A stretch of 64,000 bases of DNA from Corynebacterium mustelae. GTDB lineage: Bacteria > Actinomycetota > Actinomycetes > Mycobacteriales > Mycobacteriaceae. Both the position numbers and the translations under genes were made by a program. How positions within the stretch are numbered: position 1 is the first letter of the stretch; every line of letters begins with the position of its first letter. Where the stretch lies: NCBI RefSeq assembly GCF_001020985.1, contig NZ_CP011542.1:806001-870000 (forward strand), given 5' to 3'. Of the stretch, positions 1-9,975 are shown piece by piece. A model generated the notes under the pieces. The model was not told the DNA's origin and did not search any database. It saw nothing but the letters and a program-made list of their open reading frames with translations.

Positions 1-1307
1 ATGAACCGGTTTTAGTGGTGGAGACCCCAGATAGTTCCGTGATTGTTGCGCCGGAAAACTATCGCATTCCGGATCGATTGCGCAGTTTCGTTAGTCAAGG
101 GCAGATTTCCTATCAGTTCGCCACTATCGATCGGATTGATGGCAGCAGTTATAAGGCCATGATTATCGGTTCCCCAACCCAAACCGATATTCCTAATCTT
201 CAGGTTTACCTGGTTCTTTCGATGGAAAACGAACAAGCCACGCTGTCGATGTTGCGAGGTGTTTTCTCCGCCGCGGCCATCGCCTTAGTGGTCATGTTGG
301 TGGCTATCACCTGGTTGCTCATCCAGCAGGTGATTACCCCGGTACGCTCTGCAAGCCGCATCGCGGAGCGATTCGCCTCAGGGCATCTGCGCGAACGCAT
401 GGGGGTGGATGGCGAACATGAGATGGCCCGACTTGCCATGAGCTTTAATTCCATGGCTGAGTCGCTGTCCAAGCAAATCAATCAATTGCAGGAATATGGC
501 AATCTACAGCGCCAATTCACCTCTGATGTTTCCCACGAGTTGCGTACCCCTTTGACAACGGTGCGTATGGCGGCTGACTTAATCAATGACCAATCTGATG
601 AACTTAATCCTGCGCTGCAACGTGCTAGTGAGTTGATGGTTCGGGAATTAGATCAGTTTGAAAGTCTTCTTAATGACCTGCTGGAAATTTCCCGGCACGA
701 TGCAGGCGTTGCCGACTTGGCGGAATCTACCCTAGACATTCGCTCGTGTGTTGATTCGGCGTGGGACCAAACCTCCCATTTGGCAGATGAATTGGGTGTG
801 ACCGTCACTTTCGACATGCCTGAACAACCGGTTACCATTACCGGTGACCCACGTCGAATCGAGAGAATACTGCGTAACCTATTGGCCAATGCCATCGACC
901 ATTCGGAAGGAAAACCAGTGGACGTGAAGGTTGGCGAAAACGACGATGCCGTCTCGGTAGCGGTTATTGATCACGGTGTTGGGTTAAAACCCGGCCAGGA
1001 AGATTTGGTCTTCAATAGGTTCTGGCGGGCTGATCCCTCCCGCGTGCGGCATTCTGGTGGAACTGGATTAGGCTTGGCGATCTCCCACGAAGATGCTCAA
1101 CTACATGGCGGCACCCTCGCTGCGGCGGGCAAACCCGGATTGGGGTCATGCTTTAGGCTAACTCTGCCCCGGATACCTGGTAAGCGTTACGACGAAGACC
1201 CATTGCCGCTATCCGACGACCCCCAACCTGATATCAGCGAACAACCGACTGAAGAGCTACCATTAGTGGTGTTACGCGGCGTGGAGCTTGCCAAGGAGGA
1301 CGGCTAG
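1..1307 (+). CDS. mtrB: MtrB sensor histidine kinase, 5' end outside the window
   Basis: Membrane sensor kinase of the MtrA/MtrB two-component system, which couples cell-wall and osmotic state to cell-division and envelope genes. The frame is open to the first bases, so the N-terminus (first membrane segment and part of the sensor domain) is missing. Visible in order: the end of an extracellular domain, one membrane helix (about residues 82-107 counted from the GTG at 15), a HAMP linker, the H-box SHELRTPL with the phosphoacceptor His (codon near 534), the N-box [10 protein letters not shown], then G-boxes DHGVGLKPG and GGTGLGLAI. The C-terminal tail after the kinase core is acidic and Pro-rich. 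The next gene, lpqB, starts on the last base of the stop codon, the arrangement usual for mtrAB-lpqB. Confidence 0.95.
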   Translation, partial: EPVLVVETPDSSVIVAPENYRIPDRLRSFVSQGQISYQFATIDRIDGSSYKAMIIGSPTQTDIPNLQVYLVLSMENEQATLSMLRGVFSAAAIALVVMLVAITWLLIQQVITPVRSASRIAERFASGHLRERMGVDGEHEMARLAMSFNSMAESLSKQINQLQEYGNLQRQFTSDVSHELRTPLTTVRMAADLINDQSDELNPALQRASELMVRELDQFESLLNDLLEISRHDAGVADLAESTLDIRSCVDSAWDQTSHLADELGVTVTFDMPEQPVTITGDPRRIERILRNLLANAIDHSEGKPVDVKVGENDDAVSVAVIDHGVGLKPGQEDLVFNRFWRADPSRVRHSGGTGLGLAISHEDAQLHGGTLAAAGKPGLGSCFRLTLPRIPGKRYDEDPLPLSDDPQPDISEQPTEELPLVVLRGVELAKEDG

Positions 1308-3046
1308 TGAACTCGCAGATAATGTCGAAAATGAAACGAACGCTCACTGGGGTAGCGCTGATCGCGTCGATAAGCGTGGTGTCAGCCTGCGCATCTTTGC
1401 CTAGCTCATCTGAACCGCAAGCGCTGCGTAGCCTCGAAGCTGCTAGCCCCACCACCGACTTAGGTCCGATACCAGGACGCGAGCCGGATCTGTTGCTGCG
1501 GGATTTCTACGCAGTTAGTGCGAGTCCTACTCAGCAGTATCAGCAGGCGCGTAGTTTTTTAAGTGAAAACATCAAACAGGAATGGTCGCCAGGGCCGGAA
1601 ATCGTCGTTTTAGATCGCATCGACATGAGCTCTAACCCGAGCACCGATGTCAATTCTGTCTCCTACACCGTAACCGGCACGGTGGTAGGCACCATCGCAG
1701 AGGGGGGTGCTTACAATCCGAGCAACGATGAATACCGAGCCACCGTTACGTTAAACAAAGCTGATGGTGAGTGGCGGGTATCGGATCTGCCCAATCAAGT
1801 GGTGGTCGAACGTACTGAATTGCGAAACCGCTACACCCCAAAAAATCTGTATTTTTTCGATCCGGGTGGCACCGCGTTGGTTTCCGATAGGCGGTGGATT
1901 TATTCCGGTAACAAATCGCACGATACCGCCCTGATTTCGCTCCTGTTAGCTGGGCCATCCACGGTGTTGCGGCCTGGGGTGTTGAGCGAATTTCCCGAAA
2001 CGATGGCTTTCACTGGGGTGGAAGATGGGGTGTACAAATTCACTGGTGGCTCCACCATGGACGAAACTCAACGGCGTCGGTTAGCGGCACAACTCGTGTG
2101 GACCCTGGCGTTAGCGGATATTTCGGGTCCGTACCAGTTTGAAATGGACGACGAGCCGTTGATAGGTGAAACTGGGAACACCCAGCTGACAGTGGAAGAC
2201 TTCCCCGAATTTAATCCACAAGCGCCTGGCGCGTCTTCAGGCACATTGTATGCATTAACATCTGGCAAAGTATCCCGGTTTAGCGGGGGGAATGCAAAAC
2301 AGCTTTCTGGATTCCTCGGTTCCGCAGGCAATATCGAGTCGATGGATATATCCGCCACCCTGGATGTTGCAGCCGCTGTCGTTGCGTCAGGGGAACGAGA
2401 TAATAAACGCTCGCAATTTCACATCGGGCCCATAGAAGGGCAGATGCCCAAACTGCTAGAAGCAACTACGATGTCTAAACCCACCTTTGAGGGGAATAGC
2501 CAGGTGGTATGGACCGTAGTTGACGGCACCACGGTGTTACGGATAGCACGCAGTGCTTCGACTGGTGAGATCGCTCAAACGGAAGTGGACACCACCGAAC
2601 TAGGCGAGCAACACGGCGATATTTCCGTACTCCGACTGTCAGCCACAGGGGTGCGGGCGGCTTTCATTATTGATGGCCGGGTCTATACCGCTACCGTCAC
2701 CCGCCCCACCGCAGGCGAACGAAAACTGACGAATGTTCGAGAATTGGTGCCCGTAGTCGGTGATTCCGCAATCACACTGGAATGGGCACTGGATGATTCG
2801 CTACTGGTAGGCACAGCGAGCGCGGATACTCCTGTGTGGCGGGCTGACGTTGACGGTTCTTCAGCAATTGCGTTGTCCTCTGGCAACATCGTCGCCCCGG
2901 TTGTATCTGTGGCTGCAAACGGTTCGACAATTTTTATCACTGACGCACGTGCGGCCCTGCAATTGGGTACTGCTGGTTCCACTGACTATTGGCGCGAGGT
3001 TCCGGGCTTAGAAGGTTCCCGCAGCGTCACTATCGTCCCACGCTAG
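1307..3046 (+). CDS. lpqB: LpqB lipoprotein, MtrAB accessory
   Basis: 579-aa exported lipoprotein. The N-terminus has a basic stretch, a hydrophobic core and a lipobox ending VSAC, so the Cys would be lipidated and the protein anchored on the outer face of the membrane. The middle part (about residues 170-300) fits the GerMN domain of LpqB. The rest is a long beta-rich region consistent with the LpqB propeller. In mycobacteria LpqB binds the MtrB sensor domain and modulates MtrA phosphorylation (family knowledge). The GTG start at 1307 overlaps the mtrB stop by one base and is preceded by AAGGAGG at 1293-1299 with 7-base spacing, so the start is well supported and translation is probably coupled to mtrB. 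Confidence 0.95.
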   Translation: MNSQIMSKMKRTLTGVALIASISVVSACASLPSSSEPQALRSLEAASPTTDLGPIPGREPDLLLRDFYAVSASPTQQYQQARSFLSENIKQEWSPGPEIVVLDRIDMSSNPSTDVNSVSYTVTGTVVGTIAEGGAYNPSNDEYRATVTLNKADGEWRVSDLPNQVVVERTELRNRYTPKNLYFFDPGGTALVSDRRWIYSGNKSHDTALISLLLAGPSTVLRPGVLSEFPETMAFTGVEDGVYKFTGGSTMDETQRRRLAAQLVWTLALADISGPYQFEMDDEPLIGETGNTQLTVEDFPEFNPQAPGASSGTLYALTSGKVSRFSGGNAKQLSGFLGSAGNIESMDISATLDVAAAVVASGERDNKRSQFHIGPIEGQMPKLLEATTMSKPTFEGNSQVVWTVVDGTTVLRIARSASTGEIAQTEVDTTELGEQHGDISVLRLSATGVRAAFIIDGRVYTATVTRPTAGERKLTNVRELVPVVGDSAITLEWALDDSLLVGTASADTPVWRADVDGSSAIALSSGNIVAPVVSVAANGSTIFITDARAALQLGTAGSTDYWREVPGLEGSRSVTIVPR

Positions 3047-3073
3047 AGGATAGGTGAACGGAAAAGAGGTGCG

Positions 3074-3757
3074 ATGTCGGTGTTTGGAGATCGCAATGAC
3101 CGCAACCTCAGACACCATATCGCCGCAGCCATGGAACTGTTATTGCCGCGCAGCTGCGTTGGTTGTGGGGCTGCCTACACCCCAGAGTGTGGTGTGTTAT
3201 GCCGTAACTGCCAACAGCAGTGGCGCGCGGTTCCGCAACGAATTTCGACTCGGGTTGATCCATTGGTGCCGCTATGGTCCTTGGGGGTGTTAGGTGGAGT
3301 GCGACGCCAGACCATCATAAACCTCAAAGAACATCACCGTAGGGACGTGATACCAGCTATTGGTGCGGTGGTAGCCGCAGCGGTAGCCTATCTGCAAGCG
3401 CGAGGAGATATAGACCCAGAAATCGTCCTAGTTCCAGCCCCAACGAAACCCTCAGCGGCCCGTAACCGAGGTGGTGATGTGGTTGCAGCAGTTTGCCAAG
3501 CAAGTGGCATTCCAGTAACAGAAATCGTTCATACGGCAGAATCCGCGCGAGAATCGGTGGGACTCAGCGCCATTGAACGAAAACACAACCTATCGGGGGC
3601 GGTTCGGGTGGATATGAAAGCTGTGAAAAACCTAACTGGTCATGTCCTGCTTATCGACGATGTTGCGACGACGGGGGCGACTATTTCCGCAACAGTTATG
3701 GCGTTGACCTGCGCCGGAATCAAAGTTCGGGGGGCGTTAACATGGGCCCATGCCTGA
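3074..3757 (+). CDS. ComF family phosphoribosyltransferase
   Basis: 227-aa protein of the ComF/GntX type. Near the N-terminus it has a four-Cys zinc-ribbon-like segment (CVGCG followed by CRNC), and it ends in a phosphoribosyltransferase fold. The PRPP-binding loop is seen as LLIDDVATTGATIS (about residues 190-203). In naturally competent bacteria ComF supports uptake or handling of single-stranded DNA; in actinobacteria without an obvious competence system its role is open. It lies 27 bp after lpqB and before hpf, as in other Mycobacteriales. AGAGG sits a few bases before the ATG. Confidence 0.9.
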   Translation: MSVFGDRNDRNLRHHIAAAMELLLPRSCVGCGAAYTPECGVLCRNCQQQWRAVPQRISTRVDPLVPLWSLGVLGGVRRQTIINLKEHHRRDVIPAIGAVVAAAVAYLQARGDIDPEIVLVPAPTKPSAARNRGGDVVAAVCQASGIPVTEIVHTAESARESVGLSAIERKHNLSGAVRVDMKAVKNLTGHVLLIDDVATTGATISATVMALTCAGIKVRGALTWAHA

Positions 3758-3895
3758 GAGGGTGAATGGAAGCATGGCGCAAATGTTATGACCAGCGTAT
3801 GCTTGGGAGTGGAAGTTGAACCCGCCACTGAAGGTGGGGTGAGTAATCCCACTCACATTCCTACCTAGGCGGCCGACACAGGAAGGCACGTGATT

Positions 3896-4552
3896 ATGAC
3901 CACGCCTGCTGGTAACGAGTCCCTGAGCCCAGACGTCAAGGTGACTATCACCGGACGTAACGTTGAGGTTCCGGAGCACTTTTCGGATCGGGTACACAAT
4001 AAATTAGCCAAGATTGCACGGCTTGACCCGACTCTCACCTTCTTCCACGTAGAGCTACAACACGAACGGAATCCACGGCGCGCAGATGAAAGCGACCGGA
4101 TTCAGATCACCGCAACTGGCAAGGGTCATATCGCCCGAGCTGAAGCGAAGGAAGATTCTTTCTACGCGGCACTAGAAACCGCGCTTTCTCGGATGGAACG
4201 GTCGTTACGCAAGGTTAAGGCGCGTAGGTCCATTTCCCTTTCCGGCCACCGCACCCCCATGAGCACCGGCGAAGCAACCGCTGGTTTGGTGATGGAAGCT
4301 GAAGAGGTTCGCGCTGAAGGTAGGTACGATCACGATCCATATGCGGACCAAGTGGAAGACGTTCTGCCAGGCCAGATTGTTCGTACCAAGGAACATCCAG
4401 CTAACCCGATGAGTGTCGATGACGCATTGTCGGAAATGGAATTGGTTGGACACGACTTCTACCTCTTTATTAATGAAGAAAATGGTCAGCCTTCCGTGGT
4501 GTACCGGCGCCATGCCTTTGATTATGGTTTGATCTCCCTGGTCACCGAATAA
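3896..4552 (+). CDS. hpf: ribosome hibernation promoting factor, long form
   Basis: About 218 aa. An N-terminal HPF/RaiA domain (residues 1-110; starts VKVTITGRNVEVPEHF) is followed by a linker and a C-terminal dimerisation domain (last about 60 residues, ending VVYRRHAFDYGLISLV). Long HPF pairs 70S ribosomes into inactive 100S dimers in stationary phase or stress. Two in-frame starts exist: GTG at 3890 and ATG at 3896. AGGAAGG at 3880-3886 is only 3 bases from the GTG but 9 from the ATG, so the ATG is preferred. The gene stands alone between comF and secA and is followed by two strong inverted repeats. Confidence 0.95.
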   Translation: MTTPAGNESLSPDVKVTITGRNVEVPEHFSDRVHNKLAKIARLDPTLTFFHVELQHERNPRRADESDRIQITATGKGHIARAEAKEDSFYAALETALSRMERSLRKVKARRSISLSGHRTPMSTGEATAGLVMEAEEVRAEGRYDHDPYADQVEDVLPGQIVRTKEHPANPMSVDDALSEMELVGHDFYLFINEENGQPSVVYRRHAFDYGLISLVTE

Positions 4553-4558
4553 TATCAA

Positions 4559-4626
4559 CGATGCGTCAGTGGCTAGAAGCCTAAAATTGGGTTCTTATCG
4601 TTAGCTTCTAACCAGCTGGCGCATCG
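4559..4626 (+). other. long imperfect inverted repeat after hpf
   Basis: Arms at 4559-4580 and 4604-4626 pair almost completely, with one bulge and two mismatch or wobble positions, around a 23-base loop. No T-run follows, so it is not a classical terminator. It could be an mRNA-stabilising 3' structure of hpf, a processed small RNA or a repeat element. Confidence 0.6.
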
Positions 4627-4647
4627 ACAACAGAATATGTGCTGAAT

Positions 4648-4692
4648 CCAAGCTGAGTAGAAACCACATAATCAGCTTGGGTTCTTTCTTTT
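4648..4692 (+). terminator. rho-independent terminator upstream of secA
   Basis: Perfect 9-bp stem CCAAGCTGA (4648-4656) / TCAGCTTGG (4672-4680) followed by the T-rich tail GTTCTTTCTTTT. It ends the hpf transcript. Confidence 0.8.
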
Positions 4693-4783
4693 GTGCTTCT
4701 TAAGCGTACAATGAAAAAGTTATTGTTAACTGCTAGAAAATCGAAGCAAAAAAGACGCTCTAAGACCAAGTAAAGGATTACTC

Positions 4784-7360
4784 GTGTTTGGACTTTCCAA
4801 GATGCTCCGAATCGGTGAAGGTCGCAAGGTTAAGCGACTGCAAAAGATTGCGGAAGACGTGCTTGCCCTCGAGCCAGAATATGCAGATCTGACTGATGCG
4901 GAACTCAAGGCGAAGACAGCTGAGTTTAAAGAGCGAATCGCTGCTGGCGAAACCATTGATGACCTTCTGCTGGAAGCATTCGCCGTGGCGCGCGAAGCAT
5001 CCTGGCGGGTGCTCGGCCAGAAACATTATCTTGTGCAGGTCATGGGTGGTGCCGCCCTCCATTTCGGCGGTGTTGCGGAAATGCGCACCGGTGAAGGCAA
5101 AACCCTAACATGTGTGTTGCCTGCCTACTTGAATGCCTTGGAAGGAAAAGGCGTCCATGTGGTTACGGTTAACGATTACCTTGCTAAGCGCGATGCGGAA
5201 TGGATGGGGCGTGTCCACCGCTTTCTTGGCCTTGAGGTCGGGGTCATTCTTGCAAACATGAACCCAGACGAGCGTCGAAAAGCATATAACGCCGACATCA
5301 CCTACGGCACCAATAACGAATTGGGTTTCGATTTCTTGCGTGACAACATGGCACATTCCCTTACGGATCTTGTGCAACGCGGACACCACTACGCTATCGT
5401 CGACGAGGTTGACTCCATCCTTATCGACGAAGCGCGTACCCCACTTATTATCTCCGGTCCGGCTGATGGCCCATCTCACCTCTATTCCATCTTTGCCACC
5501 CTTGCGCCGAAAATGCGCGAAGGCATCCACTACGAAGTGGACCATCGCAAACGCACCATCGGTGTAAAAGAAGAAGGTGTGGCGTTTGTGGAGGATCAAA
5601 TCGGTATCGATAACCTCTATGCCCCGGAAAATTCCCAACTGGTCAGCTACCTTAACAACGCTATTAAAGCTAAAGAGCTGTTTACCCGCGACAAAGACTA
5701 TATTGTCCGGGCAGGCGAAGTCATGATCGTTGATGATTTCACCGGCCGCGTCCTCGAAGGCCGCCGATACAACGAAGGCATGCACCAGGCTATCGAAGCG
5801 AAAGAAGGGGTGGAAATCAAGAGCGAAAACCAAACCTTGGCCACCATCACCCTGCAGAACTACTTCCGGTTATACGACAAGCTAGCGGGAATGACCGGTA
5901 CCGCTGAAACGGAAGCTGCTGAGCTGTACCAAATTTACAAGCTTGACGTGGTACCTATCCCAACCAACCGCACCCCACAGCGCGAAGACCTCACCGATTT
6001 GGTTTATAAAACCCAAGAAGCCAAATTTGCGGCAGTCGTCGACGACATCGCTGATCGGGTAGCCAAAGGGCAACCAGTCCTCGTAGGTACTACCTCTGTG
6101 GAACGCTCAGAATACTTATCCAAGCTTCTGCAACGCAAGGGTATTAAACACAACGTTCTCAACGCGAAGTACCACGCGCAGGAAGCCCAGATCATCGCAA
6201 AGGCGGGCCTGCCTTCCGCAGTTACTGTGGCCACGAACATGGCAGGCCGTGGTACCGATATCGTGCTCGGCGGTAATCCCGATATCATCGCCGATATAGT
6301 GCTGCGTGATCGTGGACTCGACCCGGTCGAAACCCCAGAAGAATACGAAGCCGCCTGGGATCACGAGTTGGCTAAGCAAAAGGCCAAATCGGAAGAACTA
6401 GCGGAACGAGTACGCGACGCAGGCGGGCTGTACGTCCTTGGTACCGAACGCCATGAATCCCGGCGTATCGATAACCAGCTACGGGGTCGTTCCGGCCGTC
6501 AGGGCGACCCAGGCACCACCCGGTTCTACCTTTCCATGCGCGATGATTTGATGGTTCGGTTCATGGGCGCAACCCTAGAACACATCATGAACCGGCTCAA
6601 TGTTCCAGATGACGTTCCTATCGAAGCAAAGATGGTGGACAACTCCATCAAGGGCGCTCAGACCCAGGTGGAAAACCAAAACTTCGAAATGCGTAAAAAC
6701 GTTCTCAAATACGACGAAGTCATGAACGAACAGCGCAAGGTCATTTACCGGGAACGCCGCGAGATTCTGGAATCCGCCGACATTGCCGACAATATCCAAT
6801 CGATGATCGACGAAACCATTTCTGCCTACGTGGACGGCGCTACCGCCAACGGTTACGTGGAGGACTGGGACCTTGAAGGCTTGTGGAACGCACTAGAATC
6901 CCTCTATGGCCCATCCTTCCAGGTGGAGGAACTCATTGAAGGCACCGACTACGGTGCCGCCGGAGAACTTTCCGCCGATCAATTGCGTGAGGCTATCCTC
7001 GCCGACGCACACTCGCAGTACGAAGAGCTGGAAGAAGCCATCACCATGATCGGTGGTGAAGCACAAATGCGCAACCTAGAGCGGCAAGTTATCTTGCCGG
7101 TCATCGACCAGAAATGGCGGCTGCACCTATACGAAATGGACTATCTCAAAGAGGGTATCGGGCTGCGCGCCATGGCACAGCGCGATCCCCTGGTGGAATA
7201 CCAAAAAGAAGGCGGCGACATGTTCAACGCCATGAAGGACGCCATCAAGGAAGAGACTATCCGTCAGCTGTTCATGTTACGCAAGCAATTCCAAGCCCAG
7301 GCCGAAGCAATGGCAGCTCAACGTCTCGCGGAAGAAAACGGCGGGACAGTAGAAGCCTAG
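4784..7360 (+). CDS. secA: preprotein translocase ATPase SecA (SecA1 type)
   Basis: 858-aa housekeeping SecA motor that drives unfolded preproteins through SecYEG. Recognisable parts: Walker A MRTGEGKT (about residue 103), Walker [15 protein letters not shown], the preprotein cross-linking domain, motif GTTSVERSE, the second RecA-like domain with MAGRGTDI and [13 protein letters not shown], then the helical scaffold and wing. The C-terminus ends in an acidic, Gln/Ala-rich tail without the Cys-rich zinc finger of proteobacterial SecA, as is usual for actinobacterial SecA1. Start: GTG with AAAGGA 6 bases upstream. TACAAT at 4707-4712 is a possible -10 element. A terminator follows at 7385. Confidence 0.97.
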   Translation: MFGLSKMLRIGEGRKVKRLQKIAEDVLALEPEYADLTDAELKAKTAEFKERIAAGETIDDLLLEAFAVAREASWRVLGQKHYLVQVMGGAALHFGGVAEMRTGEGKTLTCVLPAYLNALEGKGVHVVTVNDYLAKRDAEWMGRVHRFLGLEVGVILANMNPDERRKAYNADITYGTNNELGFDFLRDNMAHSLTDLVQRGHHYAIVDEVDSILIDEARTPLIISGPADGPSHLYSIFATLAPKMREGIHYEVDHRKRTIGVKEEGVAFVEDQIGIDNLYAPENSQLVSYLNNAIKAKELFTRDKDYIVRAGEVMIVDDFTGRVLEGRRYNEGMHQAIEAKEGVEIKSENQTLATITLQNYFRLYDKLAGMTGTAETEAAELYQIYKLDVVPIPTNRTPQREDLTDLVYKTQEAKFAAVVDDIADRVAKGQPVLVGTTSVERSEYLSKLLQRKGIKHNVLNAKYHAQEAQIIAKAGLPSAVTVATNMAGRGTDIVLGGNPDIIADIVLRDRGLDPVETPEEYEAAWDHELAKQKAKSEELAERVRDAGGLYVLGTERHESRRIDNQLRGRSGRQGDPGTTRFYLSMRDDLMVRFMGATLEHIMNRLNVPDDVPIEAKMVDNSIKGAQTQVENQNFEMRKNVLKYDEVMNEQRKVIYRERREILESADIADNIQSMIDETISAYVDGATANGYVEDWDLEGLWNALESLYGPSFQVEELIEGTDYGAAGELSADQLREAILADAHSQYEELEEAITMIGGEAQMRNLERQVILPVIDQKWRLHLYEMDYLKEGIGLRAMAQRDPLVEYQKEGGDMFNAMKDAIKEETIRQLFMLRKQFQAQAEAMAAQRLAEENGGTVEA

Positions 7361-7384
7361 ACGACGTCAAAGGTGTCCTAGATT

Positions 7385-7428
7385 ATCCGCAGACTTAACA
7401 TACGAAATGTAGTGTCTGCGGATTTTCG
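7385..7428 (+). terminator. secA terminator
   Basis: Perfect 10-bp inverted repeat ATCCGCAGAC (7385-7394) / GTCTGCGGAT (7414-7423) followed by a short T-run. Confidence 0.75.
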
Positions 7429-7989
7429 CAATTTCACCATATAAGCGCAATTCTTTTCGCCAACGGTTACGCAGCCAAAAACGTCGAACATGGAATACGG
7501 TTCCGACTCGACGTTTGGTTGTGGGTGGAAGTGAAATGAATTAATGCATAGGTCCTTCCCTCGCATACCTTCGCCTTGCCGCAAGCGGGCAGCGATATGG
7601 CGGCGAACCTGTTCGCTGTACAACGTTGGTCGCAACACACTTGGTGGGCGTAGACCAAAAGCACACGAAAGGGCAACTGTGATTAATGCACTTGAGGCGT
7701 GCCGAATATCGAAAGGAACCAGCTCTGGTTCCGCGATTTTAAGAATTGATTTAGGTGCAGGTGAAAAAGCTTTTAGGGTTGACAACCCCGGAATCGGTTC
7801 GTACATGATGTCCTTCGAAAGGTCGAAAGGCGTCCATGTGTGGCAGATGAAATGGAAGAGCTTAATTCTTCCACCCCCGAATGTGAGGGTGCTGTACAGG
7901 CTAAAACTGTGCAACAATGAATATCAGTAACTAGGTATTTTTATAAATTGTAAGCCAAAAACTATTGATATGTGAGGAGATTTGAAGCG
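7429..7989. other. 560-bp stretch without a convincing gene
   Basis: Open frames exist on both strands (7544-7930 plus, 7378-7917 minus) but none has a good ribosome site, a recognisable family or convincing codon use. Short protein-like segments appear in different plus-strand frames near 7780-7920, which would fit a decayed gene, but this is weak. The last 60 bases are AT-rich and probably carry the promoter of the HAD gene. Confidence 0.35.
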
Positions 7990-8400
7990 GTGCGGGGTTT
8001 GATTGTTGATTACGTCGGTGTTCTTGACGGAACCGATGAAGATCAGCGACGGTGGCGCAACGTGTTTGCGGCCGCTCGGGCAAACGGGATCGCGACAGCA
8101 GTATTGTCGAACGATCCAGGCGGCCCAGAAGCTGATCCTATTCGGGTATTAGCCACCCAAGGGATAGTTGATGCTGTGGTTCTCTCTGGTGAAGTAGGCG
8201 CAGAGAAACCGGAGACCGCTGCGTTTCAGGCGGCTGCGGATGCAATTGGGCTACCGATGAATGATTGTGTGATGGTGGATGATTCCATCGTGAACGTTCG
8301 GGGCGCAGTAGAGTCAGGTTTGGTTGGCGTGTACTACCAGCAATTCGATCGGGCCATCGTGGAAATTACCGGACTATTTGGCATCAAGGGCGATTTCTAG
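7990..8400 (+). CDS. HAD-like hydrolase (small)
   Basis: About 136 aa. Begins VRGLIVDYVGVLDG, a degenerate HAD motif I in which the second Asp of DxD is replaced (DYV). Motif II-like AVLSND and motif III/IV EKPETAAF... and MVDDS follow, so it is a HAD-superfamily phosphatase or an inactive relative. An upstream GTG at 7972 keeps the frame open, but it precedes the ribosome site AGGAGA (7975-7980), which fits the GTG at 7990. It is translationally coupled to the next gene: its last stop base is the first base of the following GTG. From memory the pair is conserved downstream of secA in corynebacteria. Confidence 0.8.
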   Translation: MRGLIVDYVGVLDGTDEDQRRWRNVFAAARANGIATAVLSNDPGGPEADPIRVLATQGIVDAVVLSGEVGAEKPETAAFQAAADAIGLPMNDCVMVDDSIVNVRGAVESGLVGVYYQQFDRAIVEITGLFGIKGDF

Positions 8401-8906
8401 TGCGGGTCTATATTCCAGCAACATTCGGAATGCTGAAAGAACTCAGCGAAACCGGTGCGGTAACGGCCCGCTCCGGTTGGGGATTTGCACTTACCCCAGC
8501 TTTGCGGGAATTCTTCATTGAGGGCGACGATGAAGACCTCTCGGAGATTGCTTTCGACGACGCCTCCCGAGCCTCACTACGGCTTCTAGCTATCGGCGAT
8601 GAAACCGCATTTCCGCATCGCCGGGTCGTTATTTCCACAGACGTCGCCGATTCCGCTGTAAGTCTGGAATCAGATATGGGCGAGTCTGTGGTTAAACTCA
8701 ACCCTGCGGCTATTCAACTGCAAGATGTAGCTGCTATCCATGTTGATGTTGAATCCAGCGAGAATGCCACCGCTGCCGCTATCGAGGCAATTGACTCCGC
8801 AGACCTTGGCGATGAAGATGCCGAGCTGAAAGTAGGCGATGCGCTTGATAATTTCCTCGCATGGTATGACCCATCAGAGTTAAACATCTTGGTGGAATTG
8901 CTGTAA
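8400..8906 (+). CDS. DUF6912 family protein
   Basis: 168-aa acidic protein of unknown function starting MRVYIPATFGMLKEL, the start typical of the actinobacterial DUF6912 family (family name from memory). No signal peptide, membrane segment or catalytic motif is seen. It overlaps the HAD gene by one base, so the two form an operon. Its last 60-80 bases plus terminator are repeated at 9806-9943. Confidence 0.8.
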   Translation: MRVYIPATFGMLKELSETGAVTARSGWGFALTPALREFFIEGDDEDLSEIAFDDASRASLRLLAIGDETAFPHRRVVISTDVADSAVSLESDMGESVVKLNPAAIQLQDVAAIHVDVESSENATAAAIEAIDSADLGDEDAELKVGDALDNFLAWYDPSELNILVELL

Positions 8907-8963
8907 CCATTTCCGTATGACAGACACTATCCCGTGCTCCCGTGGGTCAGGAGCACGGGTTTT
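8826..8963 (+). repeat. direct repeat 1, left copy (DUF6912 3' end + terminator)
   Basis: Matches 9806-9943. From 8848 to 8963 only one substitution separates the copies. The 5' 20 bases are more diverged and contain a 1-base length difference. The left copy lies in the intact gene. Confidence 0.95.
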
Positions 8964-8964
8964 G
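8931..8964 (+). terminator. terminator of the DUF6912 operon
   Basis: Perfect stem CCCGTGCTCC (8931-8940) / GGAGCACGGG (8950-8959), then TTTT. Confidence 0.9.
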
Positions 8965-9187
8965 CCTATAAAACTCAGTAGGTTTTACATTTGCTGGACA
9001 ATGCTTGGCCGAGCTTAAAAGCTCTAGCACAGGGGCGGCAAGCATAAGTCAAGGAACGCATACGATAAGTGTGGCTCTTGCGATAAAGACAGAAGTGCAA
9101 CTCTCCTGACATTAAACAGCTATGGATTTATCAGGCCTGACTACCGTCTTCTGGAGGCTACGAATCAACAGCTTTTGATCTTCGAGT

Positions 9188-9676
9188 ATGCTTCACTTGT
9201 TTTGCTCATGCCCTTGTATTCTTATTTGTGTGAAAAAATGGAGCGATTCAATCCCAGCAGCTGTAACACTAGTCTTAACACTTTTGGTGGGCGCGGTTTC
9301 GCTAATACCATATTTTATTTTCCTAGCGATTACCGAGTCTATTTTTCCTGGATCATACTGGTTAATGGATTTTCAGAGTTTCTGGAAAGTGGTTGGAGGG
9401 TTAGCATCCACTTGGGTAATTTTCTTAATTCTCGAGGTTGTCGCTGTTACAACTAGCACCGCTTTAGCGACGATGTTTGAGCAACCTTTGAAAGTTTATC
9501 GGATGATAAAGGTTGTGGTGGAAATTGGGCTCATCAGTTTAGTTTCTGCGTTCTGGATTTCGCCGTTGTGGGCTGCGATGTTTGCCAGTATTTTGTATGC
9601 TGTTTTCACTTCGCTAACCGAACCGTTATTGGATCGTGCATTGAAGAAAAATGGAAAAACGGAACGTGGATTCTAG
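9188..9676 (+). CDS. uncharacterised membrane protein on the first insert
   Basis: Up to 162 aa with four hydrophobic segments of membrane-helix length (about residues 24-50, 66-88, 110-130 and 133-145) and a basic C-terminal tail. I do not recognise a family. The start is uncertain: neither ATG 9188 nor the in-frame GTG 9230 has a good ribosome site. Base composition is clearly more AT-rich than neighbouring genes, and the ORF lies wholly between the two copies of direct repeat 1, so it is probably acquired DNA. Confidence 0.55.
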   Translation: MLHLFCSCPCILICVKKWSDSIPAAVTLVLTLLVGAVSLIPYFIFLAITESIFPGSYWLMDFQSFWKVVGGLASTWVIFLILEVVAVTTSTALATMFEQPLKVYRMIKVVVEIGLISLVSAFWISPLWAAMFASILYAVFTSLTEPLLDRALKKNGKTERGF

Positions 9677-9805
9677 AGTTGGATTGTATTCTGAGCACAA
9701 AATACGAAATCGTTAACGACCTTGACGCTGTGTTTGGTTAACTATGAAGTGACGGTTCATGGTCGGAAAATGCTCTAAAATCCGAGAATATTCAGATCAA
9801 TTCAT

Positions 9806-9885
9806 CTTAAAGTGGGCGACGCCCTCATAATTTCCTCGCATGGTATGACCCATCAGAGTTAAACATCTTGGTGGAATTGCTGTAA
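9806..9885 (+). pseudogene. 3' fragment of the DUF6912 gene
   Basis: Encodes only the last about 25 codons of the 8400-8906 gene up to its TAA, with a frameshifting deletion at the left edge. It cannot be expressed as a functional protein. Confidence 0.85.
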
Positions 9886-9909
9886 CCATTTCCGTATGAC
9901 AGACGCTAT

Positions 9910-9943
9910 CCCGTGCTCCCGTGGGTCAGGAGCACGGGTTTTT
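9910..9943 (+). terminator. duplicated terminator
   Basis: Same CCCGTGCTCC/GGAGCACGGG stem as at 8931, followed by TTTTT. It would stop readthrough from the insert into the reductase gene. Confidence 0.85.
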
Positions 9944-9975
9944 GGTTTTCTTCCTAAAAGTTCTTGCACATCTTG

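Larger units (their letters stand above)
9806..9943 (+). repeat. direct repeat 1, right copy
   Basis: Second copy of the 3' end of the DUF6912 gene and its terminator (see 8826-8963). It lacks any 5' coding part and has a 1-base deletion near its left edge. Confidence 0.95.

Noticed and set aside
5105..5833. 242-codon open frame antisense to secA
   Set aside because: Mirror frame of a highly conserved gene; no ribosome site or family.
7544..7930. 128-codon plus-strand ORF between secA and the HAD gene
   Set aside because: No RBS, no family, Arg/Pro-rich N-terminal part typical of non-coding frames.
9041..9187. Search for a phage, transposase or integrase gene near the small insert
   Set aside because: None found; the palindrome GAGCTTAAAAGCTC near 9013 is too short to call an element end.
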